Shown: positions 39,905-50,069 of the stretch, piece by piece
How the letters are laid out: every line of letters begins with the position of its first letter
How positions within the stretch are numbered: position 1 is the first letter of the stretch
Assembly (NCBI RefSeq): GCF_012584515.1
Contig: NZ_CP051461.1
Location: 1,607,501-1,671,500, forward strand
Reading direction: 5' to 3'
Source of the DNA: Polaromonas vacuolata
Lineage (GTDB): Bacteria > Pseudomonadota > Gammaproteobacteria > Burkholderiales > Burkholderiaceae_C
DNA length: 64,000 nt
The notes under the pieces: model-generated
Database searches by the model: none
Seen by the model: the letters and a program-made list of their open reading frames with translations, nothing else
What the model was told of the DNA's origin: nothing
Position numbers and translations under genes: made by a program

Positions 39905-41367
39905 AAGACTGGAGCTTTAGCTCTTTGCTGGCTAGCTCAAACGGGCCGAAAAAAATCGACTCCTTGGACGATTGGTTTACCGCTTTACTCCAACCCACGG
40001 CCTTGACCGAGGTTGCCGTGTTACTGGCCTGTATCTGTGTTTCTTGGCTAGTGATTCGGCTGGCTAGGCGGGCAGCGAGTAAACGCGACGAGTACTCTAT
40101 TCTTTTTGGCCGACGTACCGTAGACGGTGTGTTGTTTCCGCTGCTGTTGTTCGTGTTGGCCCAGATATCACGCACCTTGCTCGTACAGGTCATGCCGGTA
40201 GCGGTGTTTAAGGTTGCCGTTCCGGTGCTGCTTTCCTTGCTGGTCATACGTATCATCGTTAAGGTGTTGCAGGCAGCCTTTAAAAATGCGCCACTAGTGC
40301 GTTCTCTAGAGCGTACTTTTTCTTGGCTTGCATGGCTATTCATGGTGGTTTGGGTCAGCGGCTTGCTGCCGGTGGTGTTAGAGGAGTTAGACAGCATCAA
40401 GTGGAAGATCGGCAGCTCGACTGTGTCGGTGCGCAATATGCTCGAGGGCGCTGTGACCGCCAGCATAGTCATCATCATCGCGCTGTGGATTTCTGCTGCG
40501 ATAGAGTCGCGCCTGTTGCGTTCGGTCAAGGGTGGCGAGCTCTCGCTGCGCAAAGCACTGAGTAATGCTAGCCGTGCGATTTTGCTTTTCGTCGGGCTGA
40601 TGGTGGCGCTCTCGGCAGTTGGTATTGACTTGTCGGCTCTCTCAGTAGTGGCAGGCGCAGTCGGCGTTGGTGTGGGTTTTGGCCTGCAAAAAATCGCCGC
40701 CAGCTATGTCAGCGGTTTTGTCATGTTGGCAGAGCGCAGCGTGCGTATTGGTGACAGCGTCAAGGTCGACGGCTTTGAAGGTGTTATCACCGACATCAAG
40801 GCCAGATATACCGTGGTGCGCTCGCTGATGGGGCGTGAATCGATTGTGCCTAATGAGATTTTCATCAGCAACCGGATTGAAAATTTCTCACTGACTGACC
40901 TTCAAGTCGTGCTTTTCACCACCATCACCGTTAGCTATACGTCGGATCCGGATCTGGTCATGACTTTGCTCAAAGATGCTGCAGTAGCCCAGAAACGTGT
41001 GCTTAAGGAGCCGCCTCCCAGCGTGAACTTGGTTCACTTTGCGGCGGACGGCTTAGAGTTTGTGCTGTACTACTCAATCAACGATCCGGAAAATGGACAG
41101 CAGAACGTGAGCTCGCTGGTCAATTTGCATGTCTTGCGCTCGTTACGTGAACATGGCATTGAAATACCCTATCCGCAACGTGTGGTTCATCTTGCCCCCG
41201 GCACGCTTAATGGCGCGGGCATGGCCTCGCCAACTGCACCCGCCGATGGCGGCTCCGGCCCCGCAATTACTGGCACAACAACGTTGTTAACCGATGTGGC
41301 CACTGGTAAAGATGCGGCTGCGGGTGATAAGACTGATGCTGCAGTTAAACCCGAACCTTATCGCTAA
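39892..41367 (+). CDS. MscS-family mechanosensitive channel
   Basis: A 491-aa inner-membrane protein. Four or five hydrophobic helices lead to the MscS pore helix (VVAGAVGVGVGFGLQKIAASY), then the beta domain (SVRIGDSVKVDGFEGVITDI) and a long C-terminal region with a variable Thr/Ala-rich tail. It opens with membrane tension, protecting against hypoosmotic shock. The start at 39892 (MAGLKDW) overlaps the hydratase gene. Confidence 0.93.
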   Translation: MAGLKDWSFSSLLASSNGPKKIDSLDDWFTALLQPTALTEVAVLLACICVSWLVIRLARRAASKRDEYSILFGRRTVDGVLFPLLLFVLAQISRTLLVQVMPVAVFKVAVPVLLSLLVIRIIVKVLQAAFKNAPLVRSLERTFSWLAWLFMVVWVSGLLPVVLEELDSIKWKIGSSTVSVRNMLEGAVTASIVIIIALWISAAIESRLLRSVKGGELSLRKALSNASRAILLFVGLMVALSAVGIDLSALSVVAGAVGVGVGFGLQKIAASYVSGFVMLAERSVRIGDSVKVDGFEGVITDIKARYTVVRSLMGRESIVPNEIFISNRIENFSLTDLQVVLFTTITVSYTSDPDLVMTLLKDAAVAQKRVLKEPPPSVNLVHFAADGLEFVLYYSINDPENGQQNVSSLVNLHVLRSLREHGIEIPYPQRVVHLAPGTLNGAGMASPTAPADGGSGPAITGTTTLLTDVATGKDAAAGDKTDAAVKPEPYR

Positions 41368-41430
41368 AGCCATACATTGCCTTTAATACAGCCCTTTTTT
41401 GGGCTCAAAAGTTAGGCATAGGGATATAAC

Positions 41431-41484
41431 TTCACGCTTATTACTGCTCACCCCTATAATCGTAAAAAAAAGAACGGTCGTTCT
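41431..41484 (+). promoter_or_regulatory. Promoter of the etf operon with overlapping palindromic operator
   Basis: A perfect -10 TATAAT at 41455-41460 lies 18 bp after TTCACG (41431-41436, 4 of 6 matches to the -35 consensus). The perfect palindrome AGAACGGTCGTTCT at 41471-41484 covers the predicted transcription start. AACG-N2-CGTT palindromes are typical of TetR-family repressor sites near acyl-CoA metabolism genes, so repression is the likely mode. No TetR gene is adjacent. Confidence 0.7.
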
Positions 41485-41615
41485 ATTTTCTTGTGTGCTT
41501 TGAGTTCTTACCAATGTTCAAAGCAGGCCTAATGCCATAGGGTTCAATCCGACACAATAGAATGACTGATTGCTTTACGTTAACGTCAATTAAATAAACA
41601 AACTCTGGAGCTGCA

Positions 41616-42365
41616 ATGAAGGTCTTGGTACCCGTCAAACGTGTCGTCGATTACAACGTCAAAGTCCGTGTCAAATCCGATGGCAGTGGCGTCGACATCG
41701 CCAACGTCAAAATGAGCATGAACCCGTTTGACGAAATCGCCGTCGAAGAAGCCACACGCCTGCGTGAAAAAGGCGCTGTCACTGAAGTTATCGCCGTGAG
41801 CTGCGGTGTTCTTCAATGTCAAGAAACTCTGCGTACCGCCATGGCGATTGGTGCAGACCGCGCTATTTTGGTCGAAACCAGCGAAGAGTTGCAGCCTTTG
41901 GCGGTTGCCAAATTGCTCAAAGCACTGGTCGATAAAGAGCAACCACAACTGGTGATTTTGGGTAAACAGGCCATCGATGATGACTGCAACCAAACGGGTC
42001 AAATGCTGGCCGCGCTGCTGGGCTGGCCACAAGCTACTTTCGCCTCCAAGGTTGAAGTTGAAGGTGGCGTTGCCAAAGTCACGCGCGAAGTCGACGGCGG
42101 CTCCGAGACGCTGTCCCTCACGCTGCCAGCCATCATCACCACTGACTTGCGCCTCAATGAGCCGCGCTACGTCACGCTGCCCAACATCATGAAGGCCAAG
42201 AAAAAGCAGCTTGATAACTTCAAGCCTGAAGACTTGGGCGTCGATGTCGCGCCGCGTATCAAAACCCTCAAGGTTAGCGAGCCGCCAAAGCGTAGCGCCG
42301 GCATCAAGGTTGCCGATGTCGCAGCGCTGGTTGACAAGCTCAAAAACGAAGCCAAAGTAATTTAA
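41616..42365 (+). CDS. etfB: Electron transfer flavoprotein beta subunit
   Basis: ETF carries electrons from acyl-CoA dehydrogenases to ETF:ubiquinone oxidoreductase. The 249-aa product begins [19 protein letters not shown] and has the beta-subunit signature around [14 protein letters not shown]. It starts at 41616 after CTGGAG and is followed by etfA 13 nt later. The promoter and operator lie about 130 bp upstream. Confidence 0.95.
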   Translation: MKVLVPVKRVVDYNVKVRVKSDGSGVDIANVKMSMNPFDEIAVEEATRLREKGAVTEVIAVSCGVLQCQETLRTAMAIGADRAILVETSEELQPLAVAKLLKALVDKEQPQLVILGKQAIDDDCNQTGQMLAALLGWPQATFASKVEVEGGVAKVTREVDGGSETLSLTLPAIITTDLRLNEPRYVTLPNIMKAKKKQLDNFKPEDLGVDVAPRIKTLKVSEPPKRSAGIKVADVAALVDKLKNEAKVI

Positions 42366-42378
42366 GGAGTCGATTGAA

Positions 42379-43311
42379 ATGACCACATTAGTTATCGCAG
42401 AACACGACAATAATTCCGTAAAACCCGCCACGCTTAACACCGTGACTGCTGCCGTTCAGTGCGGCGGTGATGTGCATGTGCTGGTGGCCGGCCTGAGCGC
42501 CACCGCCGCCGCTCAAGCAGCTGCCGCCATTGCTGGTGTTGCTAAAGTTATTCATGTCGATGGTGAGCAGTTCGCTCACGGCTTGGCAGAGAATATGGCC
42601 GCACAAATTTTGGTGCTGGCGCCTAACTACTCGCACATATTGTTTGCCGCTACCGCTTCGGGCAAAAACATTGCCCCACGGGTTGCCGCTAGCTTGGATG
42701 TGGGTCAAATTTCTGACATCACCAAGGTCGACACACCAGACACTTTTGAGCGCCCTATTTATGCGGGTAACGCCATCGCTACGGTGCAAAGCTTGGATGC
42801 GGTCAAAGTCATCACGGTTCGTACTACCGGTTTTGATCCTGCTTCTGCCAGCGGTGGTTCGGCCAGCGTCGAGACAGTAAGCGGCGAAGCAGATAACGGC
42901 AAGAGCAGCTTTGTGGGCTCGGAAATCGCCAAGAGCGACCGTCCTGAATTGACCGCCGCCAAAATCATCGTCTCCGGTGGTCGAGCTTTGGCCTCTAGCG
43001 AGCAATTCAACGATGTGTTGGTACCGTTGGCTGACAAACTCGGCGCAGCATTAGGTGCATCACGCGCCGCTGTTGATGCTGGCTACGCGCCTAACGACTG
43101 GCAAGTCGGTCAGACCGGCAAGATTGTCGCGCCGCAGCTGTATATCGCTGCCGGCATCTCAGGTGCTATCCAGCATCTGGCCGGCATGAAAGACAGCAAG
43201 GTCATTGTTGCCATCAACAAAGACCCAGAAGCGCCTATCTTTAGCGTTGCTGACTACGGCCTTCAGGCTGATTTGTTTGTGGCCGTACCTGAGCTGGTCG
43301 CAGCACTGTAA
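42379..43311 (+). CDS. etfA: Electron transfer flavoprotein alpha subunit
   Basis: FAD-binding partner of EtfB, 310 aa. The C-terminal FAD domain is clear: [57 protein letters not shown]. An AAGGAG site sits before the start. It is coupled to etfB and precedes an acyl-CoA dehydrogenase. Confidence 0.95.
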   Translation: MTTLVIAEHDNNSVKPATLNTVTAAVQCGGDVHVLVAGLSATAAAQAAAAIAGVAKVIHVDGEQFAHGLAENMAAQILVLAPNYSHILFAATASGKNIAPRVAASLDVGQISDITKVDTPDTFERPIYAGNAIATVQSLDAVKVITVRTTGFDPASASGGSASVETVSGEADNGKSSFVGSEIAKSDRPELTAAKIIVSGGRALASSEQFNDVLVPLADKLGAALGASRAAVDAGYAPNDWQVGQTGKIVAPQLYIAAGISGAIQHLAGMKDSKVIVAINKDPEAPIFSVADYGLQADLFVAVPELVAAL

Positions 43312-43325
43312 ACGCTAAAAAAGCA

Positions 43326-43398
43326 GGGGCACGGCAATGCGCAAACCCATAGCAGTTAAAAATTGCTTGGGTTTGCCTGCCTGTGTTGTACCCGTGCC
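43326..43398 (+). promoter_or_regulatory. Two-part hairpin between etfA and the acyl-CoA dehydrogenase
   Basis: GGCACGG (43328-43334) pairs with CCGTGCC (43392-43398), enclosing GCAAACCCA (43341-43349) against TGGGTTTGC (43368-43376) and an AGCA/TGCT extension. There is no U-tract, so it may protect mRNA or modulate expression of the downstream gene rather than end transcription. Confidence 0.5.
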
Positions 43399-43430
43399 GT
43401 GATTCATCAATGCAAAAATTGGATGTGAGA

Positions 43431-45221
43431 ATGACTTATAAAGCCCCCCTCAAAGACATGCTGTTTGATATCCAGCACTTGGCCAACATAGACCAAATCG
43501 CCGCAATTCCCGGCTTTGAAGACGCCGGTTTTGATACTGCCCAAGCAGTCTTAGAAGAATGCGCCAAGTTCAGTGAAGGCGTGTTAGCGCCGCTTAACTG
43601 GGAAGGGGATAAAAACCCTTCCACCTTTAAGAACGGCGTTGTCACCACAACCGCTGGTTTTAAAGATGCGTTTAAACAATATGCCGAAGGCGGCTGGCAA
43701 GGCTTGCAGCACCCAACAGAGCATGGTGGTCAAGGATTGCCCAAACTAATTGGTGCTAGCTGTGGCGAGATGCTGAACTCTGCCAATCTGAGTTTTGCCC
43801 TTTGCCCCATGCTTAGCGACGGCGCTATCGAAGCGTTGCTCACCGCAGGCTCGCCTGAGATGAACGCGGTTTATTTAGAAAAGCTGGTCAGCGGCGAATG
43901 GACCGGCACCATGAACCTGACCGAGCCGCAAGCCGGTTCAGACTTGGCCGCAGTGCGCACCCGCGCTGAGCCACAAGCCGACGGCAGCTACAAAGTTTTT
44001 GGCACCAAAATCTATATCACCTACGGTGAACACGATATGGCAGAGAACATCGTGCACTTGGTGTTAGCCCGAGTCAGCGGCGCGCCCGAAGGCGTTAAAG
44101 GCATTAGCCTTTTTGTTGTGCCTAAGTTTTTAGTTGAAGACGGCGGCAAGATAGGCGCGCGCAACGATGTGCATTGCGTCAGCATTGAGCACAAGATGGG
44201 CATCAAAGCCTCGCCTACTGCCGTGCTGCAATACGGTGACAACGGCGGCGCGATTGGCTTTGTGGTGGGCGAAGAAAACCGCGGCCTAGAGTACATGTTC
44301 ATTATGATGAATGCCGCCCGTTTCGCGGTTGGCGTGCAAGGCATTGCGATCGCAGAACGCGCTTATCAAAAGGCAGTCGCCTTTGCAAAAGACCGCGTAC
44401 AAAGTCGTCCAGTAGACGGCTCCATCAAGGCCAGCGCACCGATTATTCATCACCCCGATGTCAAACGTATGCTCATGAATATGCGTGCATATATTGAAGG
44501 TTGTCGCGCCATGGCTGCAGTGTCTGCTGCAGCTTTTGACGCCAGTCACCACCACCCAGACGCCGATGTGCGCAAGCAGAACTTGGCTTTTTATGAGTTC
44601 ATGGTGCCACTGGTCAAGGGCTACAGCACAGAGATGAGTCTTGAAGTCACGTCTCTTGGCGTGCAAGTACACGGCGGCATGGGTTTTATCGAAGAAACCG
44701 GTGCTGCGCAGTACTACCGCGATGCCAAAATTTTGACGATTTATGAAGGCACTACAGCGATTCAAGCGAATGACTTGGTTGGCCGCAAAACTGGCCGTGA
44801 TGCGGGTGCGACTGCCAAAGCGATTGCCGCGCAAATAGCAACCACAGAATCCGAATTGACCGAGCAGGGCAGTGCAGATGCTTTGGCGGTGGCCGAGCGT
44901 TTAAAAGAAGCGCGTCTGGCTTTCCTTGATGTGGTTGAATTCATGACCGCTAATGGCCGGGCCAATCCTAACGCTGCCTATGCGGGCAGCGTGCCGTATT
45001 TGATGTTGGCCGGCAATTTGGTTTCTGGCTGGCAAATGGCGCGGGCATTGCTGGTTGCACAAGAGCAATTAGCCGCTGGTGTCGAGACCGCTTTCATGCA
45101 AGCGAAAATCATCACCGCACGTTTTTACGCCGACCATTTGTTGACCAAAGCACCCGGCATGCGCGACTCAATAGTCGCCGGTGCGGACAGTGTTAACGCA
45201 TTGGCACTGGAGGCGTTTTAA
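43431..45221 (+). CDS. Acyl-CoA dehydrogenase, large C-terminal-extended type
   Basis: A 596-aa FAD enzyme introducing the alpha,beta double bond into acyl-CoA. The catalytic glutamate is in the usual IYEGTTAIQANDLVGRKTGRD segment, and the flavin-binding region is GTMNLTEPQAGSDLAAVRT. It has the C-terminal extension of the FadE-like/DUF-type large dehydrogenases. The start at 43431 (MTYKAPLKD) was preferred to an ATG at 43383. Electrons would pass to the adjacent ETF. It is translated into the next gene (TAATG). Confidence 0.93.
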   Translation: MTYKAPLKDMLFDIQHLANIDQIAAIPGFEDAGFDTAQAVLEECAKFSEGVLAPLNWEGDKNPSTFKNGVVTTTAGFKDAFKQYAEGGWQGLQHPTEHGGQGLPKLIGASCGEMLNSANLSFALCPMLSDGAIEALLTAGSPEMNAVYLEKLVSGEWTGTMNLTEPQAGSDLAAVRTRAEPQADGSYKVFGTKIYITYGEHDMAENIVHLVLARVSGAPEGVKGISLFVVPKFLVEDGGKIGARNDVHCVSIEHKMGIKASPTAVLQYGDNGGAIGFVVGEENRGLEYMFIMMNAARFAVGVQGIAIAERAYQKAVAFAKDRVQSRPVDGSIKASAPIIHHPDVKRMLMNMRAYIEGCRAMAAVSAAAFDASHHHPDADVRKQNLAFYEFMVPLVKGYSTEMSLEVTSLGVQVHGGMGFIEETGAAQYYRDAKILTIYEGTTAIQANDLVGRKTGRDAGATAKAIAAQIATTESELTEQGSADALAVAERLKEARLAFLDVVEFMTANGRANPNAAYAGSVPYLMLAGNLVSGWQMARALLVAQEQLAAGVETAFMQAKIITARFYADHLLTKAPGMRDSIVAGADSVNALALEAF

Positions 45222-46171
45222 TGTCTCGTCTACCCGCACCCCTGAATAATTTGCCGCTGCCGATTATTGGCTCGCCGCTTTTTATCATTAGCAACCCCAA
45301 GTTGGTGATTGCCCAATGTCAGGCTGGCGTAGTGGGTGCTATGCCTTCGCTCAACGCCAGACCTGCCGCTATGTTGGAAGACTGGTTGGCTGAAATCACC
45401 GAGACCTTAGCAGCCTACAACTTAGCCCATCCGGATGCGCCTGCTGCGCCGTTTGCGATCAATCAAATCGTGCACAAATCGAATGATCGCTTAGAGCACG
45501 ACATGGAGTTGTGCGTCAAATACAAAGTGCCCATCTACATCACCAGCTTGGGTGCACGCGAAGATATTTTTGCTGCTGCGCACAGTTATGGCGGCGTCGT
45601 TCTGCACGACATCATCAACAATAAATTTGCCCACAAAGCGATTGAAAAGGGCGCTGATGGTCTGGTTGCAGTCGCAGCTGGAGCCGGAGGTCACGCAGGT
45701 GTGAAAAGCCCGTTTGCCTTGATCCAAGAAATTCGCCAATGGTTTGATGGCCCGCTAGCACTGTCGGGTTCTATCTCTACCGGCGGCGCTGTTTTGGCCG
45801 CGCAAGCCATGGGTGCTGACTTTGCGTATATTGGTTCTGCCTTTATTGCCACCGAAGAAGCCAATGCGGCGCAAGCCTACAAGCAATCGATTGTCGACAG
45901 TAATTCAGACGACATCGTCTACAGCAACTTGTTCACCGGTGTGCACGGCAACTACCTCGCGCCATCGATTCGCGCTGCCGGCATGGACCCAGACAATCTG
46001 CCCGAGAGTGACGCCAGCAAAATGAATTTTGGCGGCGATAAAACCAAGGCTTGGAAAGATATTTGGGGCTGCGGTCAAGGCATAGGCGCGGTGACTAAGG
46101 TGCAGACGGCTGGTGAATATATTAAACAGCTTAAGCATGAATACTTAGAAGCCAAAGCGCGCTTGGTCTAA
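45221..46171 (+). CDS. Nitronate monooxygenase/enoyl reductase-like FMN protein
   Basis: A 316-aa FMN-binding TIM-barrel protein of the 2-nitropropane dioxygenase/nitronate monooxygenase family. Signatures are PIIGSPLFIISNPKLVIAQC at the N-terminus, GAGGHAGVKSPFALIQEI and SGSISTGGAVLAAQAMGADFAYIGSAFIAT (FMN phosphate site). The family also includes trans-2-enoyl-ACP reductases. Its start codon overlaps the dehydrogenase stop by one base, so it is part of that operon. Confidence 0.9.
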   Translation: MSRLPAPLNNLPLPIIGSPLFIISNPKLVIAQCQAGVVGAMPSLNARPAAMLEDWLAEITETLAAYNLAHPDAPAAPFAINQIVHKSNDRLEHDMELCVKYKVPIYITSLGAREDIFAAAHSYGGVVLHDIINNKFAHKAIEKGADGLVAVAAGAGGHAGVKSPFALIQEIRQWFDGPLALSGSISTGGAVLAAQAMGADFAYIGSAFIATEEANAAQAYKQSIVDSNSDDIVYSNLFTGVHGNYLAPSIRAAGMDPDNLPESDASKMNFGGDKTKAWKDIWGCGQGIGAVTKVQTAGEYIKQLKHEYLEAKARLV

Positions 46172-46176
46172 AAATC

Positions 46177-46211
46177 TAATCGTTAATCGTTAATCGTTAA
46201 TCGTTAATCGG
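46177..46211. repeat. Five-copy heptamer tandem repeat
   Basis: Four exact TAATCGT units (46177-46204) and a final TAATCGG (46205-46211) run in tandem between two converging genes. A candidate variable-number repeat. Confidence 0.85.
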
Positions 46212-46218
46212 CTTAAAC

Positions 46219-46251
46219 CGACAGGCATTGACTTCAAGTCGGTGCCTGTCG
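46219..46251. terminator. Hairpin between convergent genes (bidirectional terminator candidate)
   Basis: CGACAGGCATTGACTT pairs with AAGTCGGTGCCTGTCG (two G-U pairs), making a strong 15-16-bp stem with a minimal loop. No run of T follows on either side, so termination is plausible by position rather than proven by a U-tract. Confidence 0.5.
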
Positions 46252-46322
46252 CTACAAGTCAAAATCTTGAAGTTGTTAACAGGCAATAGCAGACCCGGGT
46301 TTGAGTAATTTCAAATTAGGTA

Positions 46323-47300
46323 TTAAGCCGATAGCAAGCTACAAAACCTCGCCAAGTCTACATTCCCACCGCTGACTAAAACGCCAACGCGCTGGCCCTT
46401 GAGTTGCTCTTTCATCGCACTGGCAGCTGCAAAACCTAGGCAGCCTGTCGGCTCAACCATTAGCTTCATACGCTCAGCCATAAACCGCATGCCTTCTATG
46501 AGTTGCGCATCGCTGACTGTCAACACGTCATCGACATCTCGCTTTATCACGGCAAAAGTATGCTGGCCCAAATGCTGAGTTTGTGCGCCGTCGGCAATGG
46601 TGTTTGGCGTGTCTATATGGACTATTTTTCCTGAGCGAAAAGACTGTTGGCCGTCATTGCCGGCTTCTGGCTCCACACCATAGAGTTTGCATTTAGGTGC
46701 TAACGCCCGCGTCGCCAGTGCCGAGCCTGACAGCAGACCACCACCGCCAAGACAGACGAAAAATGAATCTAGCGCACCGACATCTTCAAACATCTCTTTA
46801 GCCGCAGTACCTTGTCCGGCGATCACGTCGGGATGGTCATAAGGCGGTATCAAGGTCAGGCCTTTTTCAACAGCCAGATCGCGGCCGATTTTTTCTCGGT
46901 CTTCAGTGTAGCGGTCGTAAATAATCACGTTCGCACCATAGCCGCGCGTGGCAGCTAGCTTGGACGCAGGTGCATCGGCCGGCATGATGATGTGGGCGGG
47001 AATACCCAGTAAACGCGCAGACAGCGCAATGGCTTGCGCGTGGTTTCCAGACGAGAAAGTCACCACACCTGCACGCCGTTGGTCGGCATCAAAACGCGAG
47101 AGCGAATTGAACGCGCCGCGAAACTTAAATGCGCCGGTGCGCTGCAAGTTCTCGCACTTAAAGAAAACCTCTGCGCCCCACGCCTCGTTAATCGTGCGCG
47201 AGGTCATTACCGGTGTGCGGTGGGCGTGGCCTAACAGGCGCTCGGAGGCTAATATTAGGTCTTGGTAAACCGGGGCTGGGCTAGAGTTTGGTTGATGCAC
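46323..47300 (-). CDS. Threonine dehydratase-like PLP ammonia-lyase
   Basis: A 325-aa fold-type II PLP enzyme. The Schiff-base lysine lies in RTGAFKFRGAFNSL, and the glycine loop CLGGGGLLSGSALA binds the phosphate. The absence of a C-terminal ACT regulatory domain and the sequence resemble catabolic serine/threonine dehydratases, threo-3-hydroxyaspartate ammonia-lyase or serine racemase. The start is GTG at 47300. The gene is convergent with the nitronate monooxygenase. Confidence 0.88.
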   Translation of the reverse strand: MHQPNSSPAPVYQDLILASERLLGHAHRTPVMTSRTINEAWGAEVFFKCENLQRTGAFKFRGAFNSLSRFDADQRRAGVVTFSSGNHAQAIALSARLLGIPAHIIMPADAPASKLAATRGYGANVIIYDRYTEDREKIGRDLAVEKGLTLIPPYDHPDVIAGQGTAAKEMFEDVGALDSFFVCLGGGGLLSGSALATRALAPKCKLYGVEPEAGNDGQQSFRSGKIVHIDTPNTIADGAQTQHLGQHTFAVIKRDVDDVLTVSDAQLIEGMRFMAERMKLMVEPTGCLGFAAASAMKEQLKGQRVGVLVSGGNVDLARFCSLLSA

Positions 47301-47952
47301 GGTGTTTTCAGTTAGTTGTATTGGTCAGCATACTTAGTAATCAGTTAATGCAGTTTACCCAGCCCATAAAAAGTGTCGGTTAAATATGGCCATGAAAGGT
47401 AACTATGAAAATAATAATTCACCACTCAACACTGAGTCGTATTGAATCAAGTCTTCATCCAAAATTTTCGCTTGAATCTATCCAATGCCTATAGCGGTTG
47501 AAATCTGTTTCTTTAACTGCTTGTGTATTTGTCGGCTTAGTCTTACTCGTTACATATTGTCGATTTTGTCTTTGCCCAACATCCGACGTTTATGTCTAGA
47601 GGTGAAAGTGTCTGCTTTATCTGAGCCGTCAAATGCTTTTACTTCAAGCGGAAAAAGTGCAATGTCTATTGGTGATGAGTGCTTTTTATTCAGGTTTTTA
47701 GACTGCGACTGAGGGTTTTACATATCGTTTTAAAGCGCTTTCAATTACCTTGCTATTTAATTAGTAGTACATCAAATTTGTTTAATTTCGTGGTTTTTAG
47801 AGGCTTTTAATGAATTTAATCTAACAATTAGCAACACACTAAATAACCTTTGGCGCTGCCTAGTGATAACCCTCATTTATAGTCAAACCAGATTTTCCTT
47901 GGGTCTAACCCGAGGATTAAAAAATATTACTCATCAATTCGGAATAACTCAA
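47301..47952. other. Long intergenic region upstream of frmA
   Basis: About 650 bases, AT-rich, with no convincing gene. A 75-codon frame on the plus strand at 47485-47712 has no ribosome site or recognisable similarity, so I do not call it. I see no FrmR regulator. The frmA promoter must be in the right part. Confidence 0.55.
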
Positions 47953-49059
47953 ATGAAAACAAAAGCAGCAGTCGCATGGAAAGCCGGCGAACCACTGACC
48001 ATAGAAACCGTAGACCTTGAAGGCCCAAAGTTCGGTGAAGTTTTGGTCGAAATCAAAGCCACCGGTATTTGCCACACTGACTCTTACACCTTGTCGGGTC
48101 TTGACCCAGAAGGCATATTCCCCGCCATCTTGGGCCATGAAGGCGCAGGCATTGTGGTTGATGTAGGCCCGGGCGTGACATCACTCAAAAAGGGTGACCA
48201 CGTCATTCCTTTGTACACGCCAGAATGCCGTCAGTGCAAATACTGCTTGTCGCAAAAAACTAATCTATGCCAGCTTATTCGCGGCACTCAGGGCAAGGGC
48301 TTGATGCCTGACGCCACCAGTCGTTTTAGCTTAGACGGCAAGCCAATCTTTCACTACATGGGTACATCGACCTTTAGCAACTACACCGTGGCTGCAGAAA
48401 TCTCGCTGGCCAAAATCCGCGAAGATGCGCCGTTTGACAAGGTTTGCTATATCGGTTGCGGCGTGACCACGGGTCTGGGCGCAGTGCTGTTCACCGCCAA
48501 AGTCGAAGCTGGCGCCAACGTTGTGGTGTTTGGCTTGGGCGGCATTGGCCTGAACGTTATTCAGGGCGCAAAAATGGTGGGCGCTGGCAAAATTATTGGC
48601 GTTGATCTCAACCCCGAGCGTGAAGCCATGGCACGTAAATTTGGCATGACTCACTTCATCAATCCAAAAACGTCTAAAAACGTGGTCGATGACATTATTC
48701 AACTCACTGACGGCGGCGCTGATTACAGTTTTGAATGTATTGGTAATACCAATGTGATGCGCCAAGCGCTAGAGTGCACGCACAAAGGTTGGGGCCGCAG
48801 CATCATCATCGGCGTAGCCGAAGCTGGCGCTGAAATCAGCACCCGTCCTTTCCAATTAGTCACTGGCCGCAAGTGGGAAGGCTCGGCCTTTGGCGGCGCA
48901 CGTGGCCGCACCGATGTGCCAAAAATTGTCGACTGGTATATGGAAGGCAAGATCAATATCGATGATTTGATTACCCACACCATGCCCTTGGAAGACATCA
49001 ACAAAGGTTTTGATTTGATGAAGCGTGGTGAATCGATACGTGGTGTGGTGCTATTTTAA
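47953..49059 (+). CDS. frmA: S-(hydroxymethyl)glutathione dehydrogenase, class III alcohol dehydrogenase
   Basis: First step of glutathione-dependent formaldehyde detoxification. The 368-aa zinc enzyme has the catalytic zinc ligands in [14 protein letters not shown] and LGHEGAG, structural zinc cysteines in [17 protein letters not shown], and the nucleotide motif [17 protein letters not shown]. The start at 47953 ([15 protein letters not shown]) is the natural N-terminus. The next gene, fghA, follows 2 nt later. Confidence 0.96.
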   Translation: MKTKAAVAWKAGEPLTIETVDLEGPKFGEVLVEIKATGICHTDSYTLSGLDPEGIFPAILGHEGAGIVVDVGPGVTSLKKGDHVIPLYTPECRQCKYCLSQKTNLCQLIRGTQGKGLMPDATSRFSLDGKPIFHYMGTSTFSNYTVAAEISLAKIREDAPFDKVCYIGCGVTTGLGAVLFTAKVEAGANVVVFGLGGIGLNVIQGAKMVGAGKIIGVDLNPEREAMARKFGMTHFINPKTSKNVVDDIIQLTDGGADYSFECIGNTNVMRQALECTHKGWGRSIIIGVAEAGAEISTRPFQLVTGRKWEGSAFGGARGRTDVPKIVDWYMEGKINIDDLITHTMPLEDINKGFDLMKRGESIRGVVLF

Positions 49060-49061
49060 AA

Positions 49062-49943
49062 ATGTACCAACTTATCGCACCACAGATTATTAGCGAGCAT
49101 GCCTGCTTTGGCGGCACGCAACGGTTTTTTCGACATGACTCTAAGCAAATTGGTTTGTCCATGCGCTTTTCAGTTTTTCTGCCTCCGACGTCTAGTATTC
49201 ATAAGGCTGGCGGCAAAGTACCGGCATTACTGCTGCTCGCAGGTTTGACCTGTAGCGAAGAGACCATGATGGTTAAAGCCGGCGCGCAAAAGCTAGCCGC
49301 TGAGCTTGGCATGGCCTTAATCACCTCTGATACCAGCCCGCGTGACGCGGGTCTGCCGGGTGAGGACGACAGCTGGGACTTTGGCTTAGGCGCAGGCTTT
49401 TACCTTGACGCGACACAGCAGCCTTGGGCCAATCACTACCGCATGGAGAGCTATATCATCAATGAGTTACTGCCAACGGTGTCTAACTTTTTACCGATAG
49501 ATGCACAGCGCATAGGTATCTCGGGTCACTCCATGGGTGGTCACGGCGCGCTCACATTGGCGTTGCGTCATCCGGATATTTTTAAATCTGTTTCTGCCTT
49601 TGCCGCAATTTGTGCGCCCAGCCAGTGTGACTGGGGACGCAAGGCTTTTACCGGTTACTTGGGTGACGATATAAACGCTTGGGCTGCGCATGATGCAACT
49701 GCTTTGATGAAGGCCAGTAAAGCTGCGCCTTTCCCCGGCGGTATTTTGCTAGACCAGGGATTGGCGGATAAATTCTTTACCCAGCAACAACTGCTGCCCG
49801 AGCTGTTTGAAGCTGCCTGCGCGTCTGCTGGCCAAGTTTTGACGTTGCGCCGGCATGCCGGTTACGACCACGGCTACTATTTCATTGCTAGTTTTATGGC
49901 TGATCACTTGCGCCATCATGCAGCGCAACTTCAGGCGGTTTAA
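49062..49943 (+). CDS. fghA: S-formylglutathione hydrolase
   Basis: Hydrolyses S-formylglutathione to formate and glutathione, completing the pathway begun by FrmA. The 293-aa alpha/beta hydrolase has the nucleophile serine in GISGHSMGGHGALTLAL and the acid/histidine near LDQGLADKF and AGYDHGYYFI. It is directly coupled to frmA. Confidence 0.95.
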   Translation: MYQLIAPQIISEHACFGGTQRFFRHDSKQIGLSMRFSVFLPPTSSIHKAGGKVPALLLLAGLTCSEETMMVKAGAQKLAAELGMALITSDTSPRDAGLPGEDDSWDFGLGAGFYLDATQQPWANHYRMESYIINELLPTVSNFLPIDAQRIGISGHSMGGHGALTLALRHPDIFKSVSAFAAICAPSQCDWGRKAFTGYLGDDINAWAAHDATALMKASKAAPFPGGILLDQGLADKFFTQQQLLPELFEAACASAGQVLTLRRHAGYDHGYYFIASFMADHLRHHAAQLQAV

Positions 49944-50010
49944 CTTGGCGGTAAAGACTACGTGTCGATAAGCATACTTACTTTTACAGAAATTTTGCAT
50001 ACGGATGAAG

Positions 50011-50023
50011 TATTGAGTCAATA
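50011..50023. promoter_or_regulatory. Perfect 13-bp inverted repeat upstream of eptA
   Basis: TATTGAGTCAATA is a perfect palindrome about a central G, 47 bp before the start codon. It may be an operator, but with no second copy or known regulator this is tentative. Confidence 0.3.
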
Positions 50024-50069
50024 CAATAGTTGACATCTTGACTTTAGCCTGACGGCCTCGGAATCTTTA

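Noticed and set aside
47485..47712. 75-codon plus-strand frame before frmA
   Set aside because: No ribosome site, odd composition (many Cys/Ser/Leu) and no recognisable domain.
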